Shown: positions 45,974-58,203 of the stretch, piece by piece
Position numbering within the stretch: the first letter of the stretch is position 1
Layout: every line of letters starts with the position of its first letter
DNA from: Fagopyrum homotropicum
Lineage: Eukaryota > Streptophyta > Magnoliopsida > Caryophyllales > Polygonaceae
Length of the DNA: 64,000 nt
Assembly (NCBI GenBank): GCA_033239125.1
Contig: BSWB01000003.1
Coordinates: forward strand, 34,301,001-34,365,000
Direction: 5' to 3'
Translations under genes and position numbers: made by a program
The notes under the pieces: model-generated
What the model was told of the DNA's origin: nothing
Databases searched by the model: none
What the model saw: only the letters and a program-made list of their open reading frames with translations

Positions 45974-47647
45974 CTATGTGTGATGGGAGGTGTCCTCACC
46001 CCATACTTCACCTTCATCATGGGGTGAGATAAGTAAGTCTATCAAACGCTCCAACAAGTGTAAGTGTTCATCGGGGAATGAATCGTCTATGGGTGGGTCG
46101 TCCTTCTCGCGTGAAGATGGAGGTAGCCGGCTGAGGTGATCCGCAACAGAATTTTCGGATCCCTTCTTATCGCGGATCTCTAGGTCAAACTCTTGAAGTA
46201 AGAGAATCCATCGAATAAGGCGTCGCTTGGCATCTTTCTTTGCAAGCAAGTAACGAATGGCTGCATGGTCGGTGTAGACAATGACTTTCGCTCCTACTAA
46301 GTAAGAACGAAACTTCTCGAAAGCATATACAACCGCCAATAGCTCCTTCTCGGTGGTGGCGTAGTTACGCTGGGCTTCGTCTAGCGTCTTGCTAGCATAG
46401 TAAATGGCGGTGGTCCGGCCATCCTTCTTTTGTCCAACCACCGCTCCTACTGCCACATCACTAGCATCACACATGATCTCAAAGGGCAAGGTCCAATCCG
46501 GAGGTTGGATAATGGGAGCGGAGATCAACGCTTCCTTAATCCTGTAAAATGCATCAAGAAACTCCTGCGAAAACTTAAAAACAACATCTTTATTCAAGAG
46601 GTTAGTTAGGGGTTTAGAAATCTTCAAGAAGTCCTTGATGAATCTCCTGTAGAAACCTGCATGCCCGAAAAAACTCCTCACACCTTTAACAGAACAAGGG
46701 GGAGGGAGTTTCTCAATAGTCTCGATCTTAGCGCGATTAACCTCAATACCTCGATGAGAAACGAGGTGTCCTAGCACAATGCCTTCATTAACCATAAAGT
46801 GACACTTCTCCCAATTCAAAACAAGATTAGTGTCTTCACATCTTTGTAGTACTAGAGAAAGGTTAGATAGGAAATCATCAAAAGAGGAACCATATACTGA
46901 AAAATCATCCATAAATACCTCCATGATCTCCTCTATATACTCAGAAAAGATAGCCATCATGCATCGCTGGAAGGTAGTGGGTGCATTGCATAATCTAAAT
47001 GGCATCCTCCTATAAGCAAATGTCCCCCATGGACAAGTGAAAGTGGTCTTCTCCTGATCATCCGGATGGATAGGAATCTGGAAGAAACCACTATAGCCGT
47101 CTAAATAGCAGAAGTGTGAATGCTAGAACCGTTCGAGCATTTGATCAATGAAGGGAAGTGGAAAATGGTCCTTCCGAGTGGCCGTGTTCAGCTTCCTATA
47201 ATCAATGCAAACCCTCCAGCCCGTGATGGTCCTAGTCGGGATTAACTCGTTGTTCTTATTCGTCACAACGGTCATCCCTCCTTTCTTCGGAACTACATGT
47301 ACTGGGCTAACCCACTTGCTGTCCGAGATAGGATATATGATACCTGCATCCAACAACTTAAGAATTTCTTTCTTCACAACCTCTTTCATGATCGGATTTA
47401 ACCGTCTTTGAGGTTCCCGTGAAGTCTTATGATCGTCCTCCATTAGTATTCTATGCATGTAGAAAGAAGGCTTAATGCCAATAAGATCATCAATGGTATA
47501 ACCCAAAGCCTTTTGATGCTTCCTCAGGACATGCATTAGTTTAGATAATTCAGATTCGGAGAGGGAAGCACTAACAATAACGGGATAGGTAGAATCCGGT
47601 CCAAGAATGACATACCTCAAATGACTTGGGAGTTGTTTAAGCTCCAC
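45974..47647 (-). pseudogene. Athila reverse transcriptase-RNase H
   Basis: A single frame runs 47647 to 45974 with one in-frame stop at 47120-47122. RT motifs: SPVHVVPKKGG, WRVCIDYRKLN, DHFPLPFIDQMLE, the F[AG]Y.RMPF(R)LCNAP block, and the intact catalytic FMDDFSVYG. Connection: GHLVSHRGIEV and FYRRFIKDF. RNase H: EIMCDASDVAVGAVVGQ, ATTEKELLAVVYAFEKFR, VYTDHAAIRYL and SVADHLSRL. Athila-type RT normally leads into integrase, but here the frame ends soon after RNase H and no integrase is present. The RT would copy the element RNA into cDNA; this copy cannot make a full product. Confidence 0.93.
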
Positions 47648-48125
47648 AACAGGGGGGTGCTTTCTGAGGAGGATCCTTGCTTCCTTCTTCCAGCGGGGAA
47701 AATTGAGGAACTGGACCTTCAGAAGTCTCAGTTGACATCATCTCGCTTTCGACTTCGGTCGAGGTCCAGAGAGGTTGACCGAGATGTTCTTCAGCCACCT
47801 CGCTTGGTCCAGAGAGTGCCTCGGTCGAGGTACTGCAACTGGAACCGAAACTGGAGATCTTCTTCTCCTGGATTAGTCTTTCGGTTTTAGCTCTTGGATC
47901 TTCTTCCAGTGCCTTTAAGCCCCGTATATCTACATCACAAGAAGCATCTATACCTTCCTCCATTAAGCTAAAGCTAATAACTTTTTCAAGTGGATCTTTA
48001 ATAAGGATAGAGCTCACCAATTCTCTTGATTCTTCTTCATCATAGATGTTGAAGATATCATCTCTTAGCTGCTCTCCCGAGAATGATAGGAATCGGATAA
48101 TCTGCGGGAATATCAAGCACAACAA
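47637..48125 (-). pseudogene. Protease-RT linker of the Athila polyprotein
   Basis: This stretch is open in a frame shifted from both neighbours. It is acidic (DEEESRELVSS) and carries TSTEALSGPSEV- and TSTEVESEM-type repeats that arise from the repeated TCGGTCGAGGT nucleotide motif. No domain is recognised. The frame changes near 48060-48125 and 47640 indicate indels. Confidence 0.65.
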
Positions 48126-49653
48126 AGTCTATAGGTAAATAGAAGTTACCTAACTTAACCGGAACGTCTTCCAGAATGCCCACGGGATGGGTAATGGAGC
48201 GGTCCACCATGTATAATCGTATCTTCACCGGCTTGGGCTCTCCAAGACCGATTTTAACACATAGCTCCAGCGGAATGATGCTCACGCTGGCTCCTAGATC
48301 ACATAAGGCTTCGCAAGTGACATCCCCAACTTGAATGGGAATGCAAAATGAGCCGGGATCTCTCAATTTGGGTGGCAACTTCTCCTTCATGATTTGAATA
48401 AGCTCCGAGGATTTAGATGTCATCCTTACTTCACCAAAGTCTTCCAACATCCTCTTCCTTGACAGAATCTCTTTTAAGAATTTCCCATAGGCGGGCATCC
48501 CTAGAATAGCATCAAGGAAAGGAATATTAATGTGTAGTTTATTCATCAAGTCAAGGAACTTACCAAAATGCTTGTCTAGATGTGCTCTGACCCTTGATTG
48601 GGGAAATGGAAGTGGTGGTTTATATGCAGGAGGTGGAATATAAACTTTAGTTTTCTCCTCCGTTTTCTGTGGCTCCACCTCGGTTTGCATCTCGGACGAA
48701 GTGTTCTTCGTCTGCACCTGGACTGAGGTGGTCTTCGTCTGTACTAGCACCGACCGAGGCACTGGATCTGCAGTCTTCAGTCCACTCCTCGTCGTTATGG
48801 CCATAATCTGGCCCTTAGGGTTGCTTTCCGTTCTTGCTGGAAGCTTCCCTGGATCTCTTGGCGTTTTATTCGCCCTACTAGCAAGTTGTTGTTCAAAGGC
48901 TGTTTGTGCCTTTGAAAATGACGTCATAGATGTCTCCATAGCGCTAAGCTTGATCAAGATGGCCTCCAACACTGCGTCTTTCTTTTCCGGTTGGGAAGAA
49001 CTTGATCCTTGCTCTTGGCTCTTCAATGGAGTAGATGAAGAAGGAGAAGAGAGGAAAGGATTAGAGGAATCGTTCGATTTGGAGTTAGAATGATTGTTAC
49101 CCGAATTTTGGTTGTTTGCCCTCCAATTATTGTTGTTGGATCCTCTATTGTTGTTGTAGTTGTTGTTCCGGGAACCTTTGTTGTTGTTACGGTATCCGTT
49201 GTTGTTCCTTGATCCTTGATCTTCCTTCTTGGTTTGAGCAACTAAGAGTTCCTTCAATTGTTTCATGCCATTCTTCAAAGAGATAAGTTGATTAGTGTTT
49301 GATGGCTCCTCTTGAAAGTTGACTTTTTTAACTCCACCTTCAGCTCCTTGGTGGGAATATTTCTCCATGTGTAAAGCTTGCTTCTCTATGAACTCCCAAG
49401 CTTCATCAATCGCCATGTCCATGAATGTACCGGCGGATAGTAGTTGAAGGTTGAACTGGGTGTTGCCGTCCAGTCCTTTGAAGTATATCTCCAGCAATTC
49501 AATCTTTGGAATCCCATGATGTGGGCAATCCAAAAGAATGTCTTTAAATCTCTCCCATGACTTGGACAAGCTCTCCTTGTCTTTCATGATGAATGCATTG
49601 ATCTTCCCTCTCATTTCAGCAGTTTTAGAGGGGGGAAAGAATTTAGTTAAGAA
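48058..49653 (-). pseudogene. Athila gag (C-terminal part) and protease
   Basis: The frame enters from the Helitron junction at 49653 and stays open to 48058. It shows PPSKTA, then ESLSKSWERFKDILLDCPHHG, then FI.KQALHMEKY, the usual Athila gag. An Asn-rich low-complexity segment follows (GYRNNN, NNNRGSNNNN; 49050-49230), then a linker, then the retropepsin-like protease CEALCDLGASVSIIPL (near 48300), with DLGAS as the Athila form of the active site, and PIPIILGR near the end. The 5' part of the same gag frame lies at 58610-59323, beyond the Helitron. Confidence 0.92.
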
Positions 49654-49681
49654 CTAGTTTATCGCCCGTGCCGTGCACGGG
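49654..49681 (-). terminator. Helitron 3' end: hairpin and CTAG
   Basis: The minus strand reads CCCGTGC, a 3-base loop, GCACGGG, a short AT spacer, then CTAG followed by host T. This is the transposition terminator of plant Helitrons. Confidence 0.92.
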
Positions 49682-50109
49682 TATTTGAAAATATATTTTT
49701 TACAGTTTTTTTTTCGTATGAGTAATTTTTTATAGATTTATTTTTCTTATTATATTTTGTTGATTTGATACGAATGTTTATGTTAAATAGTATACACATA
49801 TAAGAAAAATAATAACAACATTGTTGTTGACCCAGTTCGGGGCATACCAAGCCAGGAGTGTCCACTATCTCTGTATTATAAAAATCACAATATTAATAAT
49901 GTCAAAAAACAGTTAAAATTGTGTACATTTAATATAATAGAAATCACGATGATAACCTTTGACGTGAAACCTCGAGCACATGCGCGACAGTCCTATCCTG
50001 AAAAAGAGAAGAAGATAAACTTTATATAAGTGTAAGCTCAAGGACGGGTTTATGATCGCTTGATATTATTGATTGAAAACGAAATAAAATGAAGAAGAAA
50101 TTCTAACGT

Positions 50110-52385
50110 ACCTTAAATTATGTTGCGAAAAACTTCGTCAAATACAACATTAGTTGTAAGTATCTTGAACCTTGCCCTTAGGGTCACATATCATAATCCT
50201 TAATCCATCTCTGCTCGTCACTCTTGAGATAGCGACATATAATTGGCCGTGACTGAAGACTGGTCTAGGCAAATATATTTCTACCTGTGCAAGGGACTAA
50301 CCTTGACTTTTATTTATAGTCATAGCAAAACATACCATAACTGGGAACTGTCTCCTTCGAAATTTAACAGGAATTTTCAAGTCTGTGGGTGTAAGAATTG
50401 TTCGCGGAATGAAGACCTTATGACCTATATTGTTCCCAGATATTATTTCTGCCTCGATGATTTGTTTTCCAAGTCTCCTAACTATCAGTCTGGTTCCGTT
50501 ACACAACCTTGCAGACTGATCAATGTTTCTCATCAACATAATTGGAATTCCAACTTTCAGTCTCAAGACATGGTTCGGAAACCCAGAACACTTGATGCAG
50601 TTCAAGAACTCGCTCGAGTAGAAACCTTCATCAAGAGAACTTTCGCTTGGACATATACTATCCGAACTCAAGTACTTTGTCACGTCTCCAGGTATCAATG
50701 ATAGAATATAGTCATTAACCTTCTCAACAATCTCATTGGTAGGGGCGAGAATAGCTCTTTCTTGAAAGTAGGTCGGTGGATCCTGAATATTGTAACTCAA
50801 AGGATATACATGGTCAACAATAGTTGCAATCGGGTCACCTGTAGATGCAAGTAGGAGATCTTCAGGGATGATAATCTGAGCTTCTCCATTAGCACTTTCA
50901 CCTTCCGTGCCATCTCCAATGCCCAATATGCAATCTGAAAACTCCTTAGCCTTTTGAGCTTCTAATTCAGTAACTCCACGTATAACCCTCATGTTTTGAG
51001 TTAATCTAAGCACCGTGCAGTGATCCCACAAATATGACGCATTGATTGCAGCAAAGACAGTATCATGTCTACTTCCATGACTTACAACAGGCAATATTTG
51101 TCTAAAATCACCACCAAAAACGACAACCTTACCACCAAACGGGAGAAGTGAGCAGTCTGGATTATAAGATCGCATGACGTCCCTTAAACTTCTATCGAGC
51201 GCTTCAAAACATCATTTGTTAACCATGGGTGCTTCATCCCATATTATCAGCTTTGTCTTTGACACTAACTCAGCCAAATCCGTACCTAAACATATAAGAT
51301 TAAAACATTAATATATTGTTCAGTGTAATATGAACAATATATTAAAAAAGAAGTTTTAATAATTGAATAATAAGGTTTATACCTGCACGAATGTTGCATG
51401 TTGAACTTTCGTCAACATTTATTGGGATGCCAAACCTCGAATGAGCGGTTCTACCGCCTGGAAGCAAGAGAGCTGCATTACCACTCGAAGCAACTGTTAG
51501 AACGATCTCACCTTTACTCCTCAAACCAGCCGAAAGGGATCTCCATATAAAAGTCTTTCCTGTTCCACCGTATCCATAAAGAAAAAACACCCCCCTATCA
51601 GCGGACACAGCACACATAATCTGATCATACACTCCCCTCTGCTCGTCGGTGAAACTGGAAACCAATCTGTCATGGTCCAAAGATAACTGGGATCGATCAT
51701 AGTTTAGTTCATCTTGAATTAGTCTATTATGCTGCTCCATAATCAAGGCTTCGTCACGATAAGGCATAGACTTATTCGTCTTCAAACTGCCGCCGTTCCT
51801 CTGTAAAAGTTTCTCTATCTCAACCAAGGCGTAATTTTGCAGCACGACATCATCTAATTGCAAATCTAGGTACAAATAAACCAAGTTAAACATGTTTACT
51901 TACCTAGTACAAAATATACTAAACAAATTGAAAAAATAATGCAAAACTCGAATTAAATTCATATACATGAAAGAAAGCATACCATTATTACGCAACACCC
52001 TTCTCTGCCGTGCAAGAATATCATCAGATAAGTACTTCCATACTTCGGCCCAAACCAGATGAGGCGACGACATGCTACCTGAGAGATACAACATGACGAA
52101 TAAATTCCGAAGATAACCAGCAGTTCCCCAAAAACTTGCTTCTTTTATACCGTCAATGTATTCCCGGTCGTCATCCAACAACCCCATAGCATAACATGCT
52201 TCCCTAAATGTGGCATATAGTGTACCGTTGATTGTCCGAATTTCCTCGTAGCATGTAGGACCCTTAATATGATTCAGCAAAACCCTCAAGTAGTACCTCT
52301 CTCCAGACCCAAGTGCAACGTGGTATATCCTCCCTAGTGTATATCCCGCACCTTGTGAGGGTTTGTTAATAAAATAGTTTATCAT
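50110..52385 (-). pseudogene. Helitron PIF1-like helicase (C-terminal two thirds of the Rep/helicase gene)
   Basis: Three exons can be read: 52385-51983 (YHVALGSGERYYLRVLLNH, ATFREACYAMGLLDDDREYI and SDDILARQRR, the conserved pre-helicase region), 51865-51383 (Walker A GYGGTGKTF) and 51295 to about 50110 (IIWDEAPM, GGDFRQILPVV, LTQNMR, INKSQG, YVAISR). Introns 51982-51866 and 51382-51296 have GT donors and AG acceptors. The SF1 helicase unwinds DNA during rolling-circle transposition. The copy is broken: a stop lies just after DEAPMVNK, another after INKSQG, and more near the C-terminus. The N-terminal Helitron domain and Rep nuclease expected upstream (above 52385) are absent. Confidence 0.92.
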
Positions 52386-52649
52386 ATTACATTTTTTTAC
52401 TATATTATATGTTGTTAACTTTATTAGTTATATGTTATGAGCTCGTATAAATAACGCGTCAAGTGTTACATAGTAAATGAGACCACGTAATCCATATGTT
52501 GATCATTAATAAGTTTTATACTAATAAAAAAATTTTAAAATCTAATTTATTATTTAATAAATAATAATTTAAAGAAAAAAAATAATCACATAATTTAAAA
52601 ATACCATAATCTGATACAAATTCAATTAGTAAAAAAAGATTAATTGGCT
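52386..52649 (-). other. AT-rich junction between helicase and repeat units
   Basis: There is no coding sequence. This is where the missing N-terminal part of the Rep/helicase gene would be expected. Confidence 0.6.
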
Positions 52650-52963
52650 TAATTTGTGATTTAGTAAAAATATTTAATCCGAAAAAAAACGTAGGAGCGC
52701 CACGTCAGCATTAGTTTCGTATGTTTTAGTAAAATATGCAGAATATAGATGTATATTTAGTATATTGATAAAATAAGAATTACGAATTTAATAGTTCAAC
52801 GGTCTAGGAATCAGTAGGTTACAAGGACCCACAAATTAGTAGATCACAAGGACCCACAAGAGCACAACGACCCAAAAATCATTAGGTCACAACAACCCAA
52901 AAATCATTAGGTCAAAACGACCAAAAAATTAGTAGGTCACAATGATTACATACAAATACTAAT

Positions 52964-53098
52964 CCGATATAATTAAGTATTATATTTGATTCTGACCAAA
53001 AGGTTCATAAATGTATGAATTTTATAAGCCTCAAACACTCTACATCTATTTATACATGTTTTCGAAGTGTCATCCTTTCCTTATAATCGATGTGGAAG
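52964..53098 (-). pseudogene. U2 snRNA promoter and 5' fragment, unit 1
   Basis: The USE is mutated (TTCCACATCG, 53088-53098), TATAAATAG is at 53046-53054 with the 33-bp spacing kept, and a diverged U2 5' segment lies at 52964-53016. Confidence 0.7.
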
Positions 53099-53749
53099 AA
53101 CAAAATCATATTTTACAAAATAATTATGGTTTAATTAAAAAAGATTTATTAGCTTAATTAGTGATTTAGTAAAAAGTTTAATCCGAGAAAAAACGTGGGG
53201 GCGCCACGTCAAAATTAATGTCTTTTGTTTTAGTAAAGTATATAGAATATATATGTATAATTAGTATATTGAAAAAATAAAAATTACGAATTTAATAGTT
53301 CAACGGTCCATAAATTAATAGGTCACAAACGACCCACAAATCAGTAGGTCACAAACGACCCACAAATCAGTAGGTCACAACGAAAATTAGTAGATCACAA
53401 TGACCCCCACAAATTAGTAGATCACAACTCATAACGACTCACAAATCAGTAGGTCACAACGACCTACAAATAAGTAGGTCACAACGATTCAAAAATCAGT
53501 AGCTCAGTAGGTAATAAACGACCCATATATCAATAGGTCACAAACGACACACAAATTAATAGGTTACAACAACCCACAAATTAATAGGTCACAAGGACCC
53601 ACAAATCATTAGATCACAAAGACCGACAAATCATTATGTCACAAGGACACAAGCATCAATAGGTCACAACGAACCACGACCCACAAATCATTAGGTTAAA
53701 ATGACCTACGAATTAGTAGGTAACAACAATCCACATTCAAATACTAATC

Positions 53750-53883
53750 CTGTATGAATAAGTATTATACTTGATTCTGACCAAAAGGTCCAGAAATGTA
53801 TGCTTTGTATAATCTTCAAACCTTATAGGTCTATTTATAAATGTTGTCAAGCTATCATATTTCTCTAATAACCGATGTGGGAT
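53750..53883 (-). pseudogene. U2 snRNA promoter and 5' fragment, unit 2
   Basis: The USE ATCCCACATCG (53873-53883) is intact, TATAAATAG is at 53831-53839, the spacing is 33 bp, and the U2-like start is at 53801. Confidence 0.8.
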
Positions 53884-54420
53884 AACAAAATTTATATTTT
53901 ACAAAATAATTATGGTTTAGTAAAAAAAGGATTTATTAGCTTAATTCGTAATTTAGTAAAAATTTTAATCCGAGAAAAAACGTGGGGCGCCACGTCAGAA
54001 TTATTGTCTTTTGTTTTAATAAATTATATTGATGTATATTTAGTATATTGATAAAATAAGAATTACGAATATAATAGTTCAACGATCCACAAATCAGTAG
54101 GTCACAAACGACCACAAATCAGTAGGTTACACTGACCCACGAATCAGTAGGTCACAACGACCCACGAATCAGTAGGTCACAACTATACACAAATTAATAG
54201 GTCACAACAACCCACGAATCAATAGGTCACAACGACCCACAAATTCATAGGTCACAACGACCCACAAACTCATAGGTCACAACGACCCACAAATCAGTGC
54301 GTCACAACGACCCACAAATTATTAAATCATATCGACCCACAAATCATTAGGTCAAGACGAACTATAAATCAGTAGGTTACAACGATCCAAAAATCAGTAG
54401 GTTACAACGACTCAAAATGT

Positions 54421-54514
54421 ATAGAAATGTATGATTTGTATAATCTTCAAACCTTGTAGGTCTATTTATACATGTTGTCAAAGTGTCATTCTTCTTTGAT
54501 AACCGATGTGGAAT
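54421..54514 (-). pseudogene. U2 snRNA promoter, unit 3 (U2 part lost)
   Basis: The USE is ATTCCACATCG (54504-54514), the TATA box is at 54462-54470, and the spacing is 33 bp. Only about the first dozen bases of the U2-like part remain before the 25-bp array. Confidence 0.7.
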
Positions 54515-55560
54515 AACAAAATTCATATCATACAAAATAATTAAGGTTTATTAAAAAAAAGTGATTGGCTTAATTCGTGATTTAGTAAAAGATTTAATCC
54601 GATAAAAATTTGGAGCGCCACATCAGCATTAGTATCTTCTGTTTTAATAAAGTATATAGATAGGAAGGAAGTTAAGCTTACGGGTATGAGATAGGCTTAT
54701 GAACAATATCTTTTAATTTTAAATATTTGGAAAAAAAATTAAAAGAAGAGGGAATGTTATTGTAATCGGAATTAGTTAGTAATCCAAATAAAATATTTTA
54801 AAATTGGAACTAATTAAAAAAGATTTAGGCTAATTATGGTTTAGTAAAAAAAGAATTTATTAACTTAATTTGTGATTTAATAAAAAGTTTAATTAGAGAA
54901 AACGTGGGGTGACACGTCAAGAATTAGTGTTTTTTTGTTTTAGTAAAGTATATAGATGTATATTTATTATATTGATAAAATAAGAATTACGAATTTAATA
55001 GTTCAACGGTCCACAAATTAGTAGGTCACAAACAACCCACAAATCAGTAGATTTTAAGGACCCACAAATTAGTAGGTCACAAGGACCCATAAATTATTAG
55101 GTCACAACGACCCACGAATCAGTAGGTTACAACGACCCATGAATCAGTAGGTCACAACAACCCACAAATTAGTAGGTCACAACGACCCACGAATCAATAG
55201 GTCACAATGACACACAAATCAGTGGGTCACAATGACACACAAATCAGTGGGTCATAACGACCCACAACGTATTGGGTCACAACGACCCACAAATTATTGG
55301 GTCACAACGACCCACAAATTAATGGGTCACAACGACCCACAAATTATTAGGTCAAATCGACCCAAAAATCTATAGGTCAAAACGATCCAAAAATCTGTAG
55401 GTCAAAACGATCCAAAAATGATTAGGTCAAAACGATCCAAAAATCATTATATCAAAACGACCCAAAAATCATTATATCAAAACGACCCAAAAATCATTAG
55501 ATCAAAAGGACCTACGAATTAGTAGGTCACAACAATCCACTCCACATACAAATGCTAATC

Positions 55561-55692
55561 CGGTATAATAAGTATTATACTTGATTCTAACCAAAAGGTC
55601 CGAAAATGTATGATTTGTATAATCTTCAAACATTTGAGGTCTATTTGTACATGTTGTCAAAGTTCATCCTTCTTTGATAACCGATATTGGAT
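55561..55692 (-). pseudogene. U2 snRNA promoter and 5' fragment, unit 4
   Basis: The USE is degraded (ATCCAATATCG, 55682-55692), the TATA box is changed to TACAAATAG (55641-55649), the spacing is 32 bp, and the U2-like segment is 55561-55611. Confidence 0.7.
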
Positions 55693-56609
55693 AACAAAAT
55701 TCATATTTTACAAAATAATTAAGGTTTAGTAAAAAAAAGTTATTGGCTTAATTAGAGATTTAGTAAAAAAATTTAATCCGATAAAAATATGGAGTCTTAA
55801 GTTTTATTTTACAAAATAATCAAAGATTTTGATTATGATTTAGTAAAAAAAGGATTTATTAGCTTAATTCGTGATTTAATAAAAAGTTTAATTAGAGAAA
55901 AAACGTGGGGTGGCACGTCAAAAATTAGTGTTTTTTGTTTTAGTAAAGTATATAGATATATATTTATTATATTGATAAAATAAGAATTACGAATTTAATA
56001 GTTCAACGGTCCACAAATTAGTAGGTCACAAACAACCCACAAATCAATAGATTTTAAGGACGCACAAATTAGTAGGTCACAAGGACCCATAAATTATTAG
56101 GTCACAACGACCCACGAATCAGTAGGTTACAACGACCCATGAATCAGTAGGTCACAACAACCCACAAATTAGTAGCTCACAACGACCCACGAATCAATAG
56201 GTTACAATGACGCATAAATCAGTGGGTCACAATGACACGCAAATCAGTGGGTCATAACAACCTACAACATATTGAGTCACAACGATCCACAAATTATTGG
56301 GTCACAACGACCCACAAATCAGTGAGTCACAATGACCCACAAATTATTGGTCACAACGACCCACAAATTATTGGGTCACAACGACCCACAAGTTAGTGAG
56401 TCACAACGACCCACAAATTATTAGGTCAAATCGACCCAAAAATCTATAGGTCAAAACAATCCAAAAATTTTTATGTCAAAACGATCCAAAAATCATTAGA
56501 TCAAAACGATCCAAAAATCATTAGATCAAAACGACCCAAAAATCATTAGATCAAAAGGACATACGAATTAGTAGGTCACAACAATCCACTTCACATACAA
56601 ATGCTAATC

Positions 56610-56743
56610 CGGTATAATAAGTATTATACTTGATTTTGACCAAAAGGTCCAAAAAATGTATGATTTGTATAATCTTCAAACATTTGAGGTCTATTTATAC
56701 ATGTTGTCAAAGTGTCATCCTTCTTTGATAACCAATGTGGGAT
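56610..56743 (-). pseudogene. U2 snRNA promoter and 5' fragment, unit 5
   Basis: The USE is ATCCCACATTG (56733-56743), the TATA box is at 56691-56699, the spacing is 33 bp, and the U2-like start is at 56661. Confidence 0.75.
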
Positions 56744-57560
56744 AACAAAATTCATATTTTACAAAATAATTAAGGTTTAGTAAAAAAAAGTTATTTGCTT
56801 AATTCGAGATTTAGTAAAAAAATTTAATCCGATAAAAATATGGAGTCTTAATTTTTATTTTACAAAATAATCAAAGATTATGATTATGATTTTGTAAAAA
56901 AAGGATTTATTAGCTTAATTCGTGATTTAATAAAAAGTTTTATTAGAGAAAAAACGTGGGGTGGCACGTCAAGAATTAGTGTTTTTTGTTTTAGTAAAGT
57001 ATATAGATGTATATTTATTATATTGATAAAATAAGAATTACGAAGATCACAAACAACCCACAAATCAGTAGATTTTAAGGACCCACAAATTAGTAGGTCA
57101 CAAGGACCCATAAATTATTAGGTCACAACGACCCATAAATCAGTAGGTAGGTCACAACGACCCATGAATCAATAGGTCACAACAACCCACGAATTAGTAG
57201 CTCATAACGACCCACGAATCAATAAGTCACAATGACACACAAATCAGTGGGTCATAACGACCCACAACATATTGGGTCACAACGACCCACAAATCAGTGG
57301 GTCACAACGACCCACAAATCAGTGGGTCACAACGACCCACAAATCAGTGGGTCACAACGACCCACAAATCAGTGGGTCAAATCGACCCAAATATCTATAG
57401 GTCAAAACGATCCAAAAATCTGTAGGTCAAAACGATCCAAAAATTATTAGATCAAAACGACCCAAAAATCATTAGAGCAAAACGCCCAAAAAATCATTAG
57501 ATCAAAAGGACCTACGAATTAGTAGGTCACAACAATCCACTCCACATACAAATGTTAATC

Positions 57561-57693
57561 CGGTATAATAAGTATTATACTTGATTCTGACCAAAAGGTC
57601 CGAAAATGTATGATTTGTATAATCTTCAAACATTTGAGGTCTATTTATACATGTTGTCAAAGTGTCATCTTTCTCTGATAACCGATGTGGGAT
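57561..57693 (-). pseudogene. U2 snRNA promoter and 5' fragment, unit 6
   Basis: The USE ATCCCACATCG (57683-57693) and TATAAATAG (57641-57649) are intact at 33-bp spacing. The U2-like segment runs from 57611 down to 57561. Confidence 0.82.
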
Positions 57694-58070
57694 AACAAAA
57701 TTCATATTTTACAAAATAATTAAGGTTTAGTAAAAAAGTTATTGGCGCATTGATTTGCGTGTCATTGTGACCCACGAATCAATAGGTTACAATGACGCAC
57801 AAATCAGTGGGTCACAATGACACGCAAATTAGTGGGTCATAACGACCCACAACATATTGGGTCACAACGACACACAAATTAGTGGGTCACAACGACCCAA
57901 TAATCTATATGTCAAAACGATCCAAAAATCTGTAGGTCAAAACGATCCAAAAATTATTAGATCAAAACGACCCAAAAATCATTAGATCAAAACGACCCAA
58001 AAATCATTAGATCAAAACGACCTACGAATTAGTAGGTCAAAACAATTCACTCCACATACAAATGCTAATC

Positions 58071-58203
58071 CGGTATAATAAGTATTATACTTGATTCTGA
58101 CCAAAAGGTCCGAAAATGTATGATTTGTATAATCTTCAAACATTTGAGGTCTATTTATACATGTTGTCAAAGTGTCATCCTTCTCTGATAACCGATGTGG
58201 GAT
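58071..58203 (-). pseudogene. U2 snRNA promoter and 5' fragment, unit 7 (best preserved)
   Basis: Minus strand: USE ATCCCACATCG (58193-58203), 33 bases, TATAAATAG (58151-58159), 38 bases from the TATA box to the U2-like start at 58121. The segment then reads ATACATTTTCGG, CCTTTTGG, TCAAGTATAATA. Plant U2 begins ATACCTTTCTCGGCCTTTTG and later has TCAAGTGTAGTA. In U2 the GTAGTA pairs with the intron branch site; here it is ATAATA. Similarity ends after about 50 nt, so the Sm site and 3' stem-loops are absent. An exact USE plus TATA at 33-34 bp defines Pol II-transcribed plant snRNA genes, so the promoter could still be active; the RNA could not work as U2. Confidence 0.85.

Noticed and set aside
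57232..57450. Open frame encoding a THKSVGHNDPQ-type repeat
   Set aside because: It is produced by the 25-bp array, whose period is not a multiple of three. The other units have stops.
52795..58050. CRISPR-like array of 25-bp repeats
   Set aside because: The repeats are head-to-tail without unique spacers of constant length, lie in a plant Helitron, and have no cas genes. It is a minisatellite.
52954..58203. Functional U2 snRNA genes
   Set aside because: Only the first ~50 nt of U2 are present, the branch-site-pairing sequence is changed, and the Sm site and 3' stem-loops are missing.
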